Below are positions 16,501-24,613 of a stretch of 35,214 nucleotides of DNA, in pieces; position 1 is the first letter of the stretch; each line of letters opens with the position of its first letter. This stretch comes from VFZS01 sp964353255. Lineage in GTDB: Bacteria > Acidobacteriota > Terriglobia > Bryobacterales > Bryobacteraceae. The stretch covers positions 1-35,214 of the forward strand of contig CAYGVJ010000051.1 of NCBI GenBank assembly GCA_964353255.1, given 5' to 3'. Below the pieces are notes generated by a model. The model ran no database searches, was not told the origin of the DNA, and was given only the letters and a program-made list of their open reading frames with translations. Made by a program: the position numbers and the translations under genes.

Positions 16501-17314
16501 CCGGCCCGGGCAAGTCCCAGGTGAGCTTGACCGCGCCCTTCTGAAACACTGCCTTGGCCCCGCCGACCTCCCCCATGCACGCCGCCCGGGCCACAGCCGG
16601 CGTCTTGGACTTCACGCCCTGGTAAGAGGAGTAAGCCCGGTAGCTGTAAGACGTTCCCGCGGCCAGCTCTTTGTCCGCATCCACGAAGGAGGTCCCGGTT
16701 CCGGTGTAGACGGCCTTGGCTTTCTGGCTGCGCCCGCCCTCGGCCTCGCGGGTGATCTCGACTTGATCGCAGTTCTGGGCGGGCAGCTTCCATTCGAGCG
16801 CGATCTGCCCCAGCCCGCTCTTGGCGAGGAAATCGGGAACCGGCTCCGGGCAAATCAGCTCGCCGCCGTCTTCGAGAACCCGCTCGCTCATGTAGTCGGC
16901 CAGGAAGCGGCGTGAAAGGGCCTCATCGGTCTTGCACGAGGTTAGGGCGAGACTGCGGAGGTTCTCTTTGAGCGCCGGGGTGAGGGTAGTCGTCCCCGAG
17001 CCCAGCGCTGCGGCGCGCGCCGCGTCAGCCAGATCCCGGTACTGCTGGTAGACAACCTGCAACAGCCCCGCCCGGGCGGCCGGGGTTTGCATCTCCTGGA
17101 CGTTGCTGAACCATAGGTCGGCCTTCACCCGTACCTGGGCGTCGGGAAGGGTCTTATCCCGCAACCGGCGGTCACGCTGCTCGAGCACTTTCTGCCGGAC
17201 GGCGGCCTCGTCATCGGAGACCAGCAGGCCCAGATCCGCGAACATCTCGATGACCTGTTGCGCGGTCCGCTTAGAGGGCGCCGGGCCCGGCGGCGGCGTG
17301 GGCGGACTAGCCAT
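13553..17314 (-). CDS. Large GTPase with FN3-like repeats, DO-GTPase1-like
   Basis: 1253 residues in three parts. Residues 1-~145 are helical and charged. From ~150 to ~870 there are about seven repeats of an FN3-like beta domain, each with a central LxW or LxWxxP strand (LEWKLP, LTWDLP, LSWPG, LEWKTP, CRWTPP, LRWRWP, LKWRV) followed by a YxY/FxY strand. Two CxxC knuckles (C887/C890 and C941/C944) precede the GTPase domain, with Walker A GGKRAGKS (966-973), DTAG (1056-1059) and LTKCD around 1143-1147. All GTPase motifs are intact. No signal peptide or membrane helix is seen, so the FN3-like array is probably cytoplasmic, which is unusual for FN3 domains. Start: ATG at 17314 with GGAGGT six bases upstream. 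The downstream gene is the GAP1-like partner. Confidence 0.78.
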   Translation of the reverse strand: MASPPTPPPGPAPSKRTAQQVIEMFADLGLLVSDDEAAVRQKVLEQRDRRLRDKTLPDAQVRVKADLWFSNVQEMQTPAARAGLLQVVYQQYRDLADAARAAALGSGTTTLTPALKENLRSLALTSCKTDEALSRRFLADYMSERVLEDGGELICPEPVPDFLAKSGLGQIALEWKLPAQNCDQVEITREAEGGRSQKAKAVYTGTGTSFVDADKELAAGTSYSYRAYSSYQGVKSKTPAVARAACMGEVGGAKAVFQKGAVKLTWDLPGPGVSVLVFKKAGAAPAVRLGSAGPQPADAETMQARRGAISSMTDADVSEGVTCHYLIVAEFGAGLWTSGVHVQVSVPKAPPPPPSLSALFKFDKGKNQVVLSWPGAQTTGAVHYQLVRREGSAPASKPDEGAAVQTSPQTGYVDADVLPGHRYSYSVFTLAGDLHSRQGTAAAPVDILAEVTDLKALTTESTVELEWKTPPGAERVMVRRSANPPTDHRDGVEVKLTGPQNAKDESLPHDRRFHYLVCCVYRPDGSTEAVTPGVRISAVPVKLPEPVRDFIVMVAGQQVVCRWTPPDYGQVVVLRSGQKPGLAPGQHLSTTEMDALGERIAAGAGQAVDTQPVIERPYYATFTVAGAHAVAGGVGLAAVVPDVTELTLLPVRDGVALRWRWPEQKEVTSVRIARRSDGWPEGPGDSKATLTSCTRREYEDAAERIVDQMPGACGRFYYVVYTQATCASGQWFAPGTSRGCRADILVAPPMMMRYRLISDKGPNGEETRLKWRVDQAFDDFAGMVLVASQTEVPRNPAAGVTLFSWSPQPGQLAGHHEAWVSLAPIRKQRWQRFFYKLMVREPAQTYNVCIIHPDTSVPIASDGRPWRETALKPLEGYKPGVPKTVVCPRCLEQFPVEQMLFTDYQGSAPVRTSYTLLHRALRQPLPYPTNAKGQRLTRKLCPLCGHSDGLPHTAGNQSNLVIGVIGGKRAGKSSYICSLVEQLQTRVCSGLDAAFLSVSDEGQRRYEEEFFKTQFVRKMEVPVTVGTPAPLIYELTVNGKRFGEERNRSVTLAFYDTAGENLQDPTAVRHMVRYLQKASGVMFLIDPLQVDAVRGKVPASVKLPETLPDAQPDRVINNVMSELRQANALDRSGRLTIPVAVVLTKCDVLRDLGLIEPNRQWCDEAWHVESFDRELHDDMAGMMSEYVSLWSRAAYNVVTAHFSRFAFFGVSATGCGVNLRTAQYPFVSPWRVEDPLLWLLAELGVIPVRKGEL
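13561..13566 (-). promoter_or_regulatory. Ribosome binding site of the GAP1-like gene, inside the upstream CDS
   Basis: AAGGAG on the minus strand, ten bases before the ATG at 13550. It forms part of the last codons (K-G-E-L) of the upstream GTPase gene, whose TAG stop is at 13553-13555. It fixes the GAP1 start and indicates coupled translation. Confidence 0.75.
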
Positions 17315-17349
17315 GCTTCACCTCCCTGTGCAGACCGGCACGCCTGCCG

Positions 17350-18912
17350 CTAACTGGCAACCTTCTTGCTCCGATCAAAGACTATGTCCACGTCCTTGCC
17401 GGTGGTGACGTCTTTGGCCTTGCCGCGCAGGATGCCGCCGTCGTCGTAGCTCATAGTCACCACTACCGGCAGACGCGCGGGGCGGCCCGGCGGCAGGCCG
17501 GAGATGGTCACGGACATGAGCTGTTCGCATTCGTCCAGGTTGGGCGAGTCGCCCTTGTAGAACACGATGTGGATCTCAGTCACCCCGTCTTCGACGACGC
17601 TGAATTCCTTGTTGAACACCTCCCCATAACGGGCGCCGCTGGGAACCACCACCGCGTTGAAATGGCCCATCCCACCCTTGCCGTCCGGCCGCAGGACCTC
17701 GACCCCGACAGCGTAAGCCGAAATGTCAGTCAGCCCGCCCTGCTTGACGACCACGTCCTTCTGCTCAACTGTGCCGTCATCCTGGGGCACGGGCTTGGGT
17801 ACGGGTTTTCCGGTGAGCAGGTGGGCGTAGTAGGCCGCGCCGATGGTCACCAGCAGCTCGGGGTTGCCGTGCTGGATAGGCGCCCGGCCCATCTTGGCCT
17901 CCACCATCTCGCGGACCATGGGCATCTTGCTGGCGCCTCCGGTCAGCAGCACCTCGATGCGGTCCTTAGTGACGCCGTGCTGCCTCTCGGCGTCGTCGAT
18001 CACCTTGTCCAGCAGCATCTCGGTCTGGAGCAGCAGGGCGCTGGTGCGGGCCTCGAATTCCGAACGGGTGACCTCGACGGCGTGGCCGGCCGAATCGGCC
18101 ACAATCGACACGCTGTTCGTTCTGCTCAGGTGCCGCTTGGCCTTCTCGCAGTTGTCCATGAGCACGGCTTCGTTGGCGGGGTCCTGCTGGACGTCCACCC
18201 CGTGCGCTTGCATCACCTTCTCGGCCACGATCTCTGCCAGCGCGCGGTCCCAATCCAGCCCGCCCAGCGACATGTTGCCGTCCTTGCACAGCGTTTCGAT
18301 CTTCAAGTCCAGGGCGTTGCCGGCGCCGGGCTCGGTCCGGGCATGAATCAGGGTGACGTCGAAAGTGCCGCCGCCCAGGTCATAGACCAGCAAATGCCGG
18401 TCCTGGATCAGCGCCACCTTGTCCACGGCGAAAGCCAGCGCCGCGGCGTGCGGCTCCGGCAGCGTGGTCAGCACGTTCAGTCCGGCCAGCTTGCCCGCCT
18501 CCTCGGTGGCCGCGCGCTCGTTGTCGCCGAAGTAAGCCGGCACGGTGATGATCACGTCCTTGACTTCTTCGCCGAGGTAGGCCTGGGCGTCTTTGACCAG
18601 GGCTTTGAGTATCTCCGCCGATACCTGCGGCGGTGTGTACTGGACGCCGTCCAGGGGCGGGGTCTTGTAGTCCGTGCCCATCGAGCGCTTGATGCCCACG
18701 ATTGCCCGGTCGGGGAACTGTCGCTTCGCGTTCCAGGCGGTGTCCCCCACCACCGGAGTCTGGCCGGGCCCGGGGTAGTAGACGACCGAGCGCAACACTT
18801 TAGCGCCGTCGGCGGTCTCCAGATCAATGGTGTCAACCCGGTTGTTGTAAGCGTCGTACCAGGAAATGGACGAGTAAGTCGTGCCTAAGTCGATTCCGCC
18901 ACGAACTGCCAT
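17350..18912 (-). CDS. Hsp70/DnaK-like chaperone without helical lid
   Basis: 520 residues. The Hsp70 nucleotide-binding domain is complete: IDLGTTYS (7-14), VPAYFGDNERAA, YDLGGGTFDV and LTGGASKMP. A substrate-binding beta domain follows (about 380-510, with SVTISGLPPGRPARLPV and DDGGILRGKA), but the C-terminal helical lid of DnaK is absent and the chain stops about 120 residues short of a typical DnaK. Interdomain linker chemistry is also atypical (LTGKPVPKPVPQDDG). Family activity is ATP-driven polypeptide binding and release, aided by J proteins and GrpE. Here GrpE is the next gene upstream (16 bp). Start: ATG at 18912 with AAGGAG six bases upstream. Third and shortest of three Hsp70 genes in the cluster, it lies directly before the GTPase genes. 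Confidence 0.92.
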   Translation of the reverse strand: MAVRGGIDLGTTYSSISWYDAYNNRVDTIDLETADGAKVLRSVVYYPGPGQTPVVGDTAWNAKRQFPDRAIVGIKRSMGTDYKTPPLDGVQYTPPQVSAEILKALVKDAQAYLGEEVKDVIITVPAYFGDNERAATEEAGKLAGLNVLTTLPEPHAAALAFAVDKVALIQDRHLLVYDLGGGTFDVTLIHARTEPGAGNALDLKIETLCKDGNMSLGGLDWDRALAEIVAEKVMQAHGVDVQQDPANEAVLMDNCEKAKRHLSRTNSVSIVADSAGHAVEVTRSEFEARTSALLLQTEMLLDKVIDDAERQHGVTKDRIEVLLTGGASKMPMVREMVEAKMGRAPIQHGNPELLVTIGAAYYAHLLTGKPVPKPVPQDDGTVEQKDVVVKQGGLTDISAYAVGVEVLRPDGKGGMGHFNAVVVPSGARYGEVFNKEFSVVEDGVTEIHIVFYKGDSPNLDECEQLMSVTISGLPPGRPARLPVVVTMSYDDGGILRGKAKDVTTGKDVDIVFDRSKKVAS

Positions 18913-18927
18913 AGTCTTCTCCTTTTC

Positions 18928-19551
18928 TCAATCTTGAGTGGGGCTGGCCGGCGCTTCCGCCGGGGCTTGAAAACGCCCCACCCGCACCTCGGCGTAACGC
19001 AACACCGCTTGCGGGGTACGGAACCCCGGGCGCGCCACCTCCAGGATCCGGTTGTCCAGATCCGGGTCGGAAACCGTTGCCCGCTCGATGGCCCGGTGCT
19101 GCTCCGGGTCGAAGGCGCCCTGGGCGGGTATCTCTTCGAGGCCGTTGGCTTCCAGAAGCTGCCGGAGCTGCGTGCGCAGGACCTCGTAGTTGCGCAGGTG
19201 GTCCGCCTCAGAGGCCGGCGTCGCCTGGCGAGAGGCGCGCAGCAACTGGTCTACCAGATCGTATACGGCCAGCAGCCCGAGCAGCAATGCCCGGTGCCTC
19301 GGCTCGCTAATCGAGGTGGTCAAACCCTCGACCTTGCTGCCCAACATGCGGACCTGAGGCGGCAGGTATCCCACCTGTTTGGCAGTCGTCCCGGCAGCCT
19401 CTTCGAGTTTCTCCAGCCGTCCCAGGATGGCCACGAGCAACTCGCGGACTGCCTCCACCTCGGCCCGCGGTGTTTCACCGGGCTCCGGGGCGGGTTCCGT
19501 CTCCGGCGGCTGTTCGGGCGCCGTCGCCGCCTGCTCGTTCTCTTCGCTCAT
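18928..19551 (-). CDS. GrpE-like nucleotide exchange factor
   Basis: 207 residues. After an acidic, proline-rich N-terminus (to ~30) there is a helical section and then the C-terminal beta domain typical of GrpE: LEANGLEEIP, GAFDPEQHRAIE, and GFRTPQAVLRYAEVRVG, which aligns by eye with the GY-x-VLRPA-x-V-x-V end of GrpE. GrpE promotes ADP release from Hsp70. The long helix pair is shorter than in classical GrpE and carries an unusual insert (TTAKQVGYLPPQVRML). Start: ATG at 19551 with AAGGGG six bases upstream. It lies between two Hsp70 genes (16 bp on each side), so it may serve either or both. Divergence from housekeeping GrpE suggests a dedicated partner. Confidence 0.85.
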   Translation of the reverse strand: MSEENEQAATAPEQPPETEPAPEPGETPRAEVEAVRELLVAILGRLEKLEEAAGTTAKQVGYLPPQVRMLGSKVEGLTTSISEPRHRALLLGLLAVYDLVDQLLRASRQATPASEADHLRNYEVLRTQLRQLLEANGLEEIPAQGAFDPEQHRAIERATVSDPDLDNRILEVARPGFRTPQAVLRYAEVRVGRFQAPAEAPASPTQD

Positions 19552-19567
19552 GTCGTTCCCCTTACCC

Positions 19568-21625
19568 TTACGTGTCCGTCAGGCGGCCGCGAGACGCGGC
19601 CGACTGGGCCAGCAGGGTGGTGATGGCCTCAGTCATGTCCTCCGGCTTGTCGATGCGTAGGGCGTGCGGCGTCATCTGCGTCAGAAAAGTCAGGTCCACA
19701 TCGTCCTTGCCCACGCCCAGCGTGCAGAGGGTGACGTTCTTGCCGCTGCAGTCGCGGGCGGCGGACAAGGTGCGCGACCGCCGGTCGTCGTCCGGCATCC
19801 CGTCGGTGACCATGACCACCTCGCGGTCGGTCTTCGGCGGCGCCTTCAGCACCAGGTCGAGCGCAGTCAGAACCCCGTCATCCATGGCGGTGCTGCCCGA
19901 GGGCGTCAGGCTCCGGGCGGCGCGTTCGACAGCGCCCAGGTCCGAGGTGGGCTGGCAGACCACCCGCGCGCTGGAAGCGAAGCTGACGATGCCCACCTTG
20001 CAGCGCTCGCCGCCCAGAGTCAGCAGCACCCGCGCGTTGTCGATCACGGCCTGCTTGGCGTTCTGCATCTTCAGCCCTTCCATGCTGTAGGAGGTGTCCA
20101 CGGCGAAAACCACCCAGCGCGGCCGGAACTCCGGAGGCGGCGGGATGATGTCCGGCTCTTTGTAAGGTTGGCGATCGCCCACCAGCAGCCGGCCCGACTT
20201 GACGTCCACGGCCTCCACAGTGACGATCCCGCTAATGTCGTACTTGAAGGTGACCCGGACGGGATCGCCGCGCTGGGCGTTGAGCGGGCACTGGAAACGG
20301 TAGTTGTTCACGACGTCGAACTCGTCGTCGCTTTCGTACTCCAGCACCGGCACGTCAAAGCACGCCTGGCCGCGCGAGGATACTTCGTAGTCGCGTGAGC
20401 GCTCGACGGGCGTCTCCGTTCCATGGGGGATGATCACCGAGTTGATTTTGCGCGGCCCGGCGGTTTCGAACACGATGACGCGGGTGCCCAGGTTGCGCGC
20501 CGCTATGCGCTTGTATGACACCTCCATGAGCACGGTGCGCGGAGCCTCGACCAGGCCCGTGGCAGGCTTGCGGGGCCGCACCTTGCCGTAGGCCAGAATG
20601 GCCGCGCCGTAGGCCACCATCAGGTCTGGCTCGGCCGTCTGCACCGGCTTCTTGCCGGAGTGCTCCTCCAGCGCCAGAGCCATCCGGCGGAGCCGGCTGG
20701 AGCCGCCCACCAGCAGAATCCGGTCAAGGTCTGCCCACCCTAGAGGCGGCTGCGCCTTGGCCATAGCCCGCTCGCACCACATGACCAGCGCCTGGATCTT
20801 CCACTCGGTGCGGGTCTCGAATTCCTCCCGGGTGACGCTGATCTGCTCGGTCCGCCCGCGGCAGTGGCACGGAACGGCCACTTCTGCCAGGGTCTTGAGG
20901 TCCCGCTTGGCCCGCTCGCAAGCCTCATAGAGTTGCTGGCTGGCGACCAGGTCGTTGCGTGGGTCAACGCCACAGCGGGCCTGGAAGGCCTCGGCCACCA
21001 TGTTGACCAGCTCCATGGTCCAGTCGTGCCCTCCCAACTGGCGATCTCCCATCGAGGCCAGCGGAGCGAAAACACCTTTCTCCAGGGCCAGAATGGTGGC
21101 GTCGTAGGTGCCGCCGCCCAGGTCGCAGACCATGATCTTCTCGGCGTCGCGCATGTTGTCCACGCCGTAGTAGACCGCGGCGGCGGTGGGTTCCTTCACG
21201 ATCTCGCGCACCTTGAGGCCGGCCAGCTCGCCCGCGTTCCGGGTGTTCTCGATCTCGAGGGCGGCGAAATAGGCCGGACAGGTGATCACCGCGTCCTCGA
21301 CCGGCTGCCCGAAGAACACTTCCGCGTCGCGCTTGAGGCTCTTGAGGATCTCAGCGGAGATCTCGACCGGGGAGCGGCCCTGGAAGCGGTAGTCGGCATC
21401 GCCGATCGAGCGCTTGATCCAGCGGACCACGTGGTCCTGGTTGATGATCCATTCGTTCAGGGCCATTTCGCCTACCACCACGCGGCTGCCGTCGATCAGC
21501 ACCGCCGAAGGCGTGGCGAACTTGCCGTCGGGGCTCGGGATGTAGTGGGGCCGCCCGTCTTCGCCCACGTAGGCGATCTCCGAGTAGGTCGTTCCCAGGT
21601 CGATACCGACTACCGGCCTTTCCAT
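19568..21625 (-). CDS. Hsp70-vWA fusion protein
   Basis: 685 residues from the ATG at 21625, which has AAGGAGG five to six bases upstream; a GTG 15 bases earlier overlaps the previous stop and is not preferred. Residues ~1-375 are an intact Hsp70 ATPase (GIDLGTTYSEIA, CPAYFAALE, CDLGGGTYDA, LVGGSSRL), and ~380-490 form a substrate-binding beta domain. In place of the helical lid there is a C-terminal von Willebrand A domain from about 500: MIDAS residues DTSYS (D510, S512, S514), T579 in GSTAMDDG and D608 in VTDGMPDD are all present, so metal-dependent ligand binding is expected. No signal peptide is seen, so it is cytoplasmic. Flanked by a TPR protein (11 bp) and GrpE. The vWA may recruit partners or clients. 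Confidence 0.92.
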   Translation of the reverse strand: MERPVVGIDLGTTYSEIAYVGEDGRPHYIPSPDGKFATPSAVLIDGSRVVVGEMALNEWIINQDHVVRWIKRSIGDADYRFQGRSPVEISAEILKSLKRDAEVFFGQPVEDAVITCPAYFAALEIENTRNAGELAGLKVREIVKEPTAAAVYYGVDNMRDAEKIMVCDLGGGTYDATILALEKGVFAPLASMGDRQLGGHDWTMELVNMVAEAFQARCGVDPRNDLVASQQLYEACERAKRDLKTLAEVAVPCHCRGRTEQISVTREEFETRTEWKIQALVMWCERAMAKAQPPLGWADLDRILLVGGSSRLRRMALALEEHSGKKPVQTAEPDLMVAYGAAILAYGKVRPRKPATGLVEAPRTVLMEVSYKRIAARNLGTRVIVFETAGPRKINSVIIPHGTETPVERSRDYEVSSRGQACFDVPVLEYESDDEFDVVNNYRFQCPLNAQRGDPVRVTFKYDISGIVTVEAVDVKSGRLLVGDRQPYKEPDIIPPPPEFRPRWVVFAVDTSYSMEGLKMQNAKQAVIDNARVLLTLGGERCKVGIVSFASSARVVCQPTSDLGAVERAARSLTPSGSTAMDDGVLTALDLVLKAPPKTDREVVMVTDGMPDDDRRSRTLSAARDCSGKNVTLCTLGVGKDDVDLTFLTQMTPHALRIDKPEDMTEAITTLLAQSAASRGRLTDT

Positions 21626-21636
21626 CGTCTCCTCCT

Positions 21637-21996
21637 TCACCGCAGTTTCCGCGGTCTCGGTCGCAGCGCCTTCCGCAGGGCCTCTAGCTCCGGCGCGCCG
21701 GGGTCGATTTCAGCGGCGCGTTCGAGCGCGTCGCGCGCCTCCGCCCGCTTCCCGAGTTGCGCCCAAACCTTGGCCAGGGCACGCAGCGCCGCGGCGTCCG
21801 TCGGCCGTGCCGCCGAGCAGGCCGCCAAGTACTCCAGCGCGCGTCCCGGCGCGCCACGGGCGAGCGCTTCCAGCGCCCGGTTGAACCAAGCGTCCGCCAT
21901 CCCGTTCAGGCGCAGCAGCAGCAACAGGTCCGCGCCGCACCGGCAGACCGCCAGGCCCTCCACCGCGTCTGCGCCGCAAGCCGGGCAACCGTACAC
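21637..21996 (-). CDS. Small zinc-ribbon/TPR protein
   Basis: 119 residues. The N-terminus holds four cysteines in a zinc-ribbon-like pair (CPAC at 4-7 and CRC at 18-20). The rest is a helical TPR-like array (WFNRALEALARG, GRALEYLAACSAARP, ALRALAKVWAQLGKRAEARDALERAAEIDP), about two repeats, ending in a basic tail. TPR domains bind peptides and are frequent Hsp70 co-chaperone modules, so an adaptor role for the flanking Hsp70s is a reasonable inference. Start: GTG at 21996 with AAGGAGG about five bases upstream; it lies 10 bp after the Hsp70 gene at 22007-24562 and 11 bp before the Hsp70-vWA gene. Confidence 0.8.
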   Translation of the reverse strand: MYGCPACGADAVEGLAVCRCGADLLLLLRLNGMADAWFNRALEALARGAPGRALEYLAACSAARPTDAAALRALAKVWAQLGKRAEARDALERAAEIDPGAPELEALRKALRPRPRKLR

Positions 21997-22006
21997 GCCC
22001 GCCTCC

Positions 22007-24562
22007 TTACGCTCCGCCGCCGCGCGAGCGGTCCAGATCCAGCAAGCCGATGGTCTCGGGAGCTTCCAGGCGCTGCTTCAGCCCCTGGAACTTGACGAAG
22101 TACCAGTCCTGAATCTCGGCCATGGCGCGCGGGCTGTTCGGGTCGATGCGCTTCAGCGCCTCCAGCAGCCCGTCGAAGTCGCGCCGGTGCCGCTCGTAGA
22201 CCCCGTTGGCGCGGGCCCAACGTTCGAGCTGCTCGAGTTGCTGCGCCAGAGTCATGATGAGCTGCGCCGGGCTTTGCTCCCCGCCGCCTCCGCCGCCGGT
22301 CAGGCTCTCCAGCCGCTGGCAAAGGTCCGCCAGCTTGTCATAGGCGTCCTTCCAGACCGCGCTGTTCTGCTCCCGGTAGGCCTTCTCGGCCTCTGCCTGG
22401 ATGGCTTCGATCTGCTTGTCGTAGCCCTCGCGCTCGACGCGCGGCTTCTGCTTGATGGCCTCCGCCAGCAGGTCCTGCGCCTCGTGGACCTTTTCCTCGA
22501 AGGCCGCCCGCGCCGGTTTAGGCTGCCAGGGCTTGATCTCGCGGATCAGGGTCTCAATCTCGTTCAGGCAGTCCTGGATGGCGCCCGGTTCGGCGGGGCC
22601 GCCGGACTCGGCGGATTTCAGCATCTCGGCGCAGCAGTTCATGCGCTGCCGCAGGCGGGCGGCCTTGGCAAAGGCGACCCCGCGCCCGGCCATGGCCAGC
22701 GCCTCCTCGGCTTTCTCCTGGAGGATCTCGAAGGCCCGCCGCAGCTCCTGGATGGTCTTGGGGGACGGAACTACTATGTCCACGACCACCGATTCCTGGC
22801 GCGCCAGGGCGGGGACGTAGCCGCGGGCGCGAATCTGGAAGTTTTCCTGAATGGTCACCGTGATCTCGACCGCGCTGCCCACGGGAAGAGTCTCTGGAAT
22901 GCCGGCCATGAGGATTTCGCCCAGCGGGGTGTGCTCCTCCCGGATTTCGATGCGGATCACGCCGCTGGTATCCGTAGTCTTGGCGCGAACCAGCTTCTCA
23001 TAGGGCAGCACGGTGCGTTCCGGAGCGACCACGTAGGGCCCTTCCTTGAGCAACACGCAGATGGGCTTGGGAAGCACATTGGCGACCGGCGGGGGCGGAG
23101 GTGTTTTCACCTCGGCCGTCTGCCGGACCGAGAAGCGGTGGCTGGCCACCTCGCCCGCTCCCGGCGCCGTGACCGAAAGCGCGAAATCAGTCTGGCTGTC
23201 GAGCGCCAGAGGGATCTGGGTGAAGGCAAACCGCCCGCCCTCCCCAACTGGGCGGGTGCGCAGGTAGGATTGATCCAGCGCCCGCAGCGTGACCGTGCAG
23301 CGCTCGACTGAAGTGAGGCTGCCGCCGGGCACTACCTGGCCGGTCACGGTCAGCTCGGGCAGTTCGGTTTCCGCCGGGATGGGATCCAGCTTCAGGCAGC
23401 CGATGGTCTGAGCTTTGGTGCCCGCGATGATGCCCGCCCCCAGGGCCACGCACAGGTCCGGGTCAATGAGCTTGGGTTTCCGGCCGAAGTGCGTCTCCAG
23501 GCGCTGGGCGACCATAGGGATGCGCGAGGAGCCGCCGACCATCAGGATTTCATCCAGCATGGCTCGGCGGGCGGCGGGATCCTGGTCGGGAAAGGCTTTC
23601 TCCAGCGCACGCTCGCACAGATCCAGCGAGTAATCCACGTACTGGCTGATCATGCCTTCGAACTCGGCGCGCGTCAGGTTCAGGTAGCCCAGCGCCACGG
23701 GCCGCCCGGCGTGGTCGATGATGCCGGTCGCGGGCTCCTGGAATTCGTAGGTGTCGGCTTTCGACAGCGCGATCTTGGCCTGCTCGGCATAGATCATCAG
23801 CTTGGCGAAGGTCACCCGATCGGCAGGGTCATTGTGGTTCAGGCGGAGGTCGTAGCCACGCGCGCCAAGCTGCTCGACCAGCCAGTTGGCCAGCAGAACA
23901 TCGAAGTTGTAGCCGCCCAGAAAGCGGTCCCCGTCGAAAGCCTTGACCGAGGCCGCCGAGATGACGCCGTCGCGCTTCTCCAGGATGGCCACGTCGAAAG
24001 TGCCGCCGCCCAGGTCATAGGTCAGCACGCGCAGCGATTCGCGGCTGTCCCCCATTGAGTACATCAAGGCCGCGGCCACCGGCTCCAGAGCAATCTGGGC
24101 CACGCGCATGCCGGCCAGTTCGGCGGCTTTCCCCGTCATCTCTCTGGCCTTCAAGCTGAAGTAGGCCGGGACGGTAACCACGACCTCATCCACCGGCTCG
24201 CCCAGGCGCTTCTCGGCGACCCTCTTGAGGTACTTCAGGATCTCGGCCGAGACCTCTTCGGGGCGCAGGGCGCCGCGCTGGCCCAAAACAAAAGAGGTGT
24301 CCTCCCCCATTGACCGCTTGGCGAACATGATCGGCGCCGGCGACAGGCCGGCGCGCGCCTTGGCGCTGTAGCCCACCAGGGTTTCGCTGCGCTCGTCCTC
24401 GGCCACCACCGAAGGGGTGATGTGCCGCTTCAGGTCATCCAGGATGACCGAACAACCGGGGCACGCCCGCACCGTGAGGAAGCCGTCCTGCCCCGAACGG
24501 TCTTCCGGGATGGTCACCGCGCTGTAAGTGGTTCCCAGATCCATGCCAACGATTCGTCCCAC
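22007..24562 (-). CDS. Hsp70 with inserted beta domain and CxxC in the ATPase domain
   Basis: 851 residues. The Hsp70 ATPase is complete (MDLGTTYS at 7-14, VPAYFSLKARE, YDLGGGTFDV at 182-191, VGGSSRIPM at 342-350). Two features depart from DnaK. A short insertion near the N-terminus brings in CPGC (34-37), a potential redox or metal site. Between the ATPase and substrate-binding domains lies an ~80-residue domain (about 402-482, VTGQVVPGGSL, GEGGRFAFTQIP, FALSVTAPG) that looks like a carboxypeptidase-regulatory-type beta sandwich. The substrate-binding beta domain follows (498-600), then a long helical C-terminus with a glycine run before its last helices. Start: GTG at 24562 with AAGGAGG seven bases upstream. 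The gene at 24614-25078 may encode its own exchange factor. Confidence 0.9.
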   Translation of the reverse strand: MGRIVGMDLGTTYSAVTIPEDRSGQDGFLTVRACPGCSVILDDLKRHITPSVVAEDERSETLVGYSAKARAGLSPAPIMFAKRSMGEDTSFVLGQRGALRPEEVSAEILKYLKRVAEKRLGEPVDEVVVTVPAYFSLKAREMTGKAAELAGMRVAQIALEPVAAALMYSMGDSRESLRVLTYDLGGGTFDVAILEKRDGVISAASVKAFDGDRFLGGYNFDVLLANWLVEQLGARGYDLRLNHNDPADRVTFAKLMIYAEQAKIALSKADTYEFQEPATGIIDHAGRPVALGYLNLTRAEFEGMISQYVDYSLDLCERALEKAFPDQDPAARRAMLDEILMVGGSSRIPMVAQRLETHFGRKPKLIDPDLCVALGAGIIAGTKAQTIGCLKLDPIPAETELPELTVTGQVVPGGSLTSVERCTVTLRALDQSYLRTRPVGEGGRFAFTQIPLALDSQTDFALSVTAPGAGEVASHRFSVRQTAEVKTPPPPPVANVLPKPICVLLKEGPYVVAPERTVLPYEKLVRAKTTDTSGVIRIEIREEHTPLGEILMAGIPETLPVGSAVEITVTIQENFQIRARGYVPALARQESVVVDIVVPSPKTIQELRRAFEILQEKAEEALAMAGRGVAFAKAARLRQRMNCCAEMLKSAESGGPAEPGAIQDCLNEIETLIREIKPWQPKPARAAFEEKVHEAQDLLAEAIKQKPRVEREGYDKQIEAIQAEAEKAYREQNSAVWKDAYDKLADLCQRLESLTGGGGGGEQSPAQLIMTLAQQLEQLERWARANGVYERHRRDFDGLLEALKRIDPNSPRAMAEIQDWYFVKFQGLKQRLEAPETIGLLDLDRSRGGGA

Positions 24563-24613
24563 CTGTTGCCTCCTTGCTCGACAATCTAGCGACGGCCCCG
24601 TGCCGTCGGTCTT

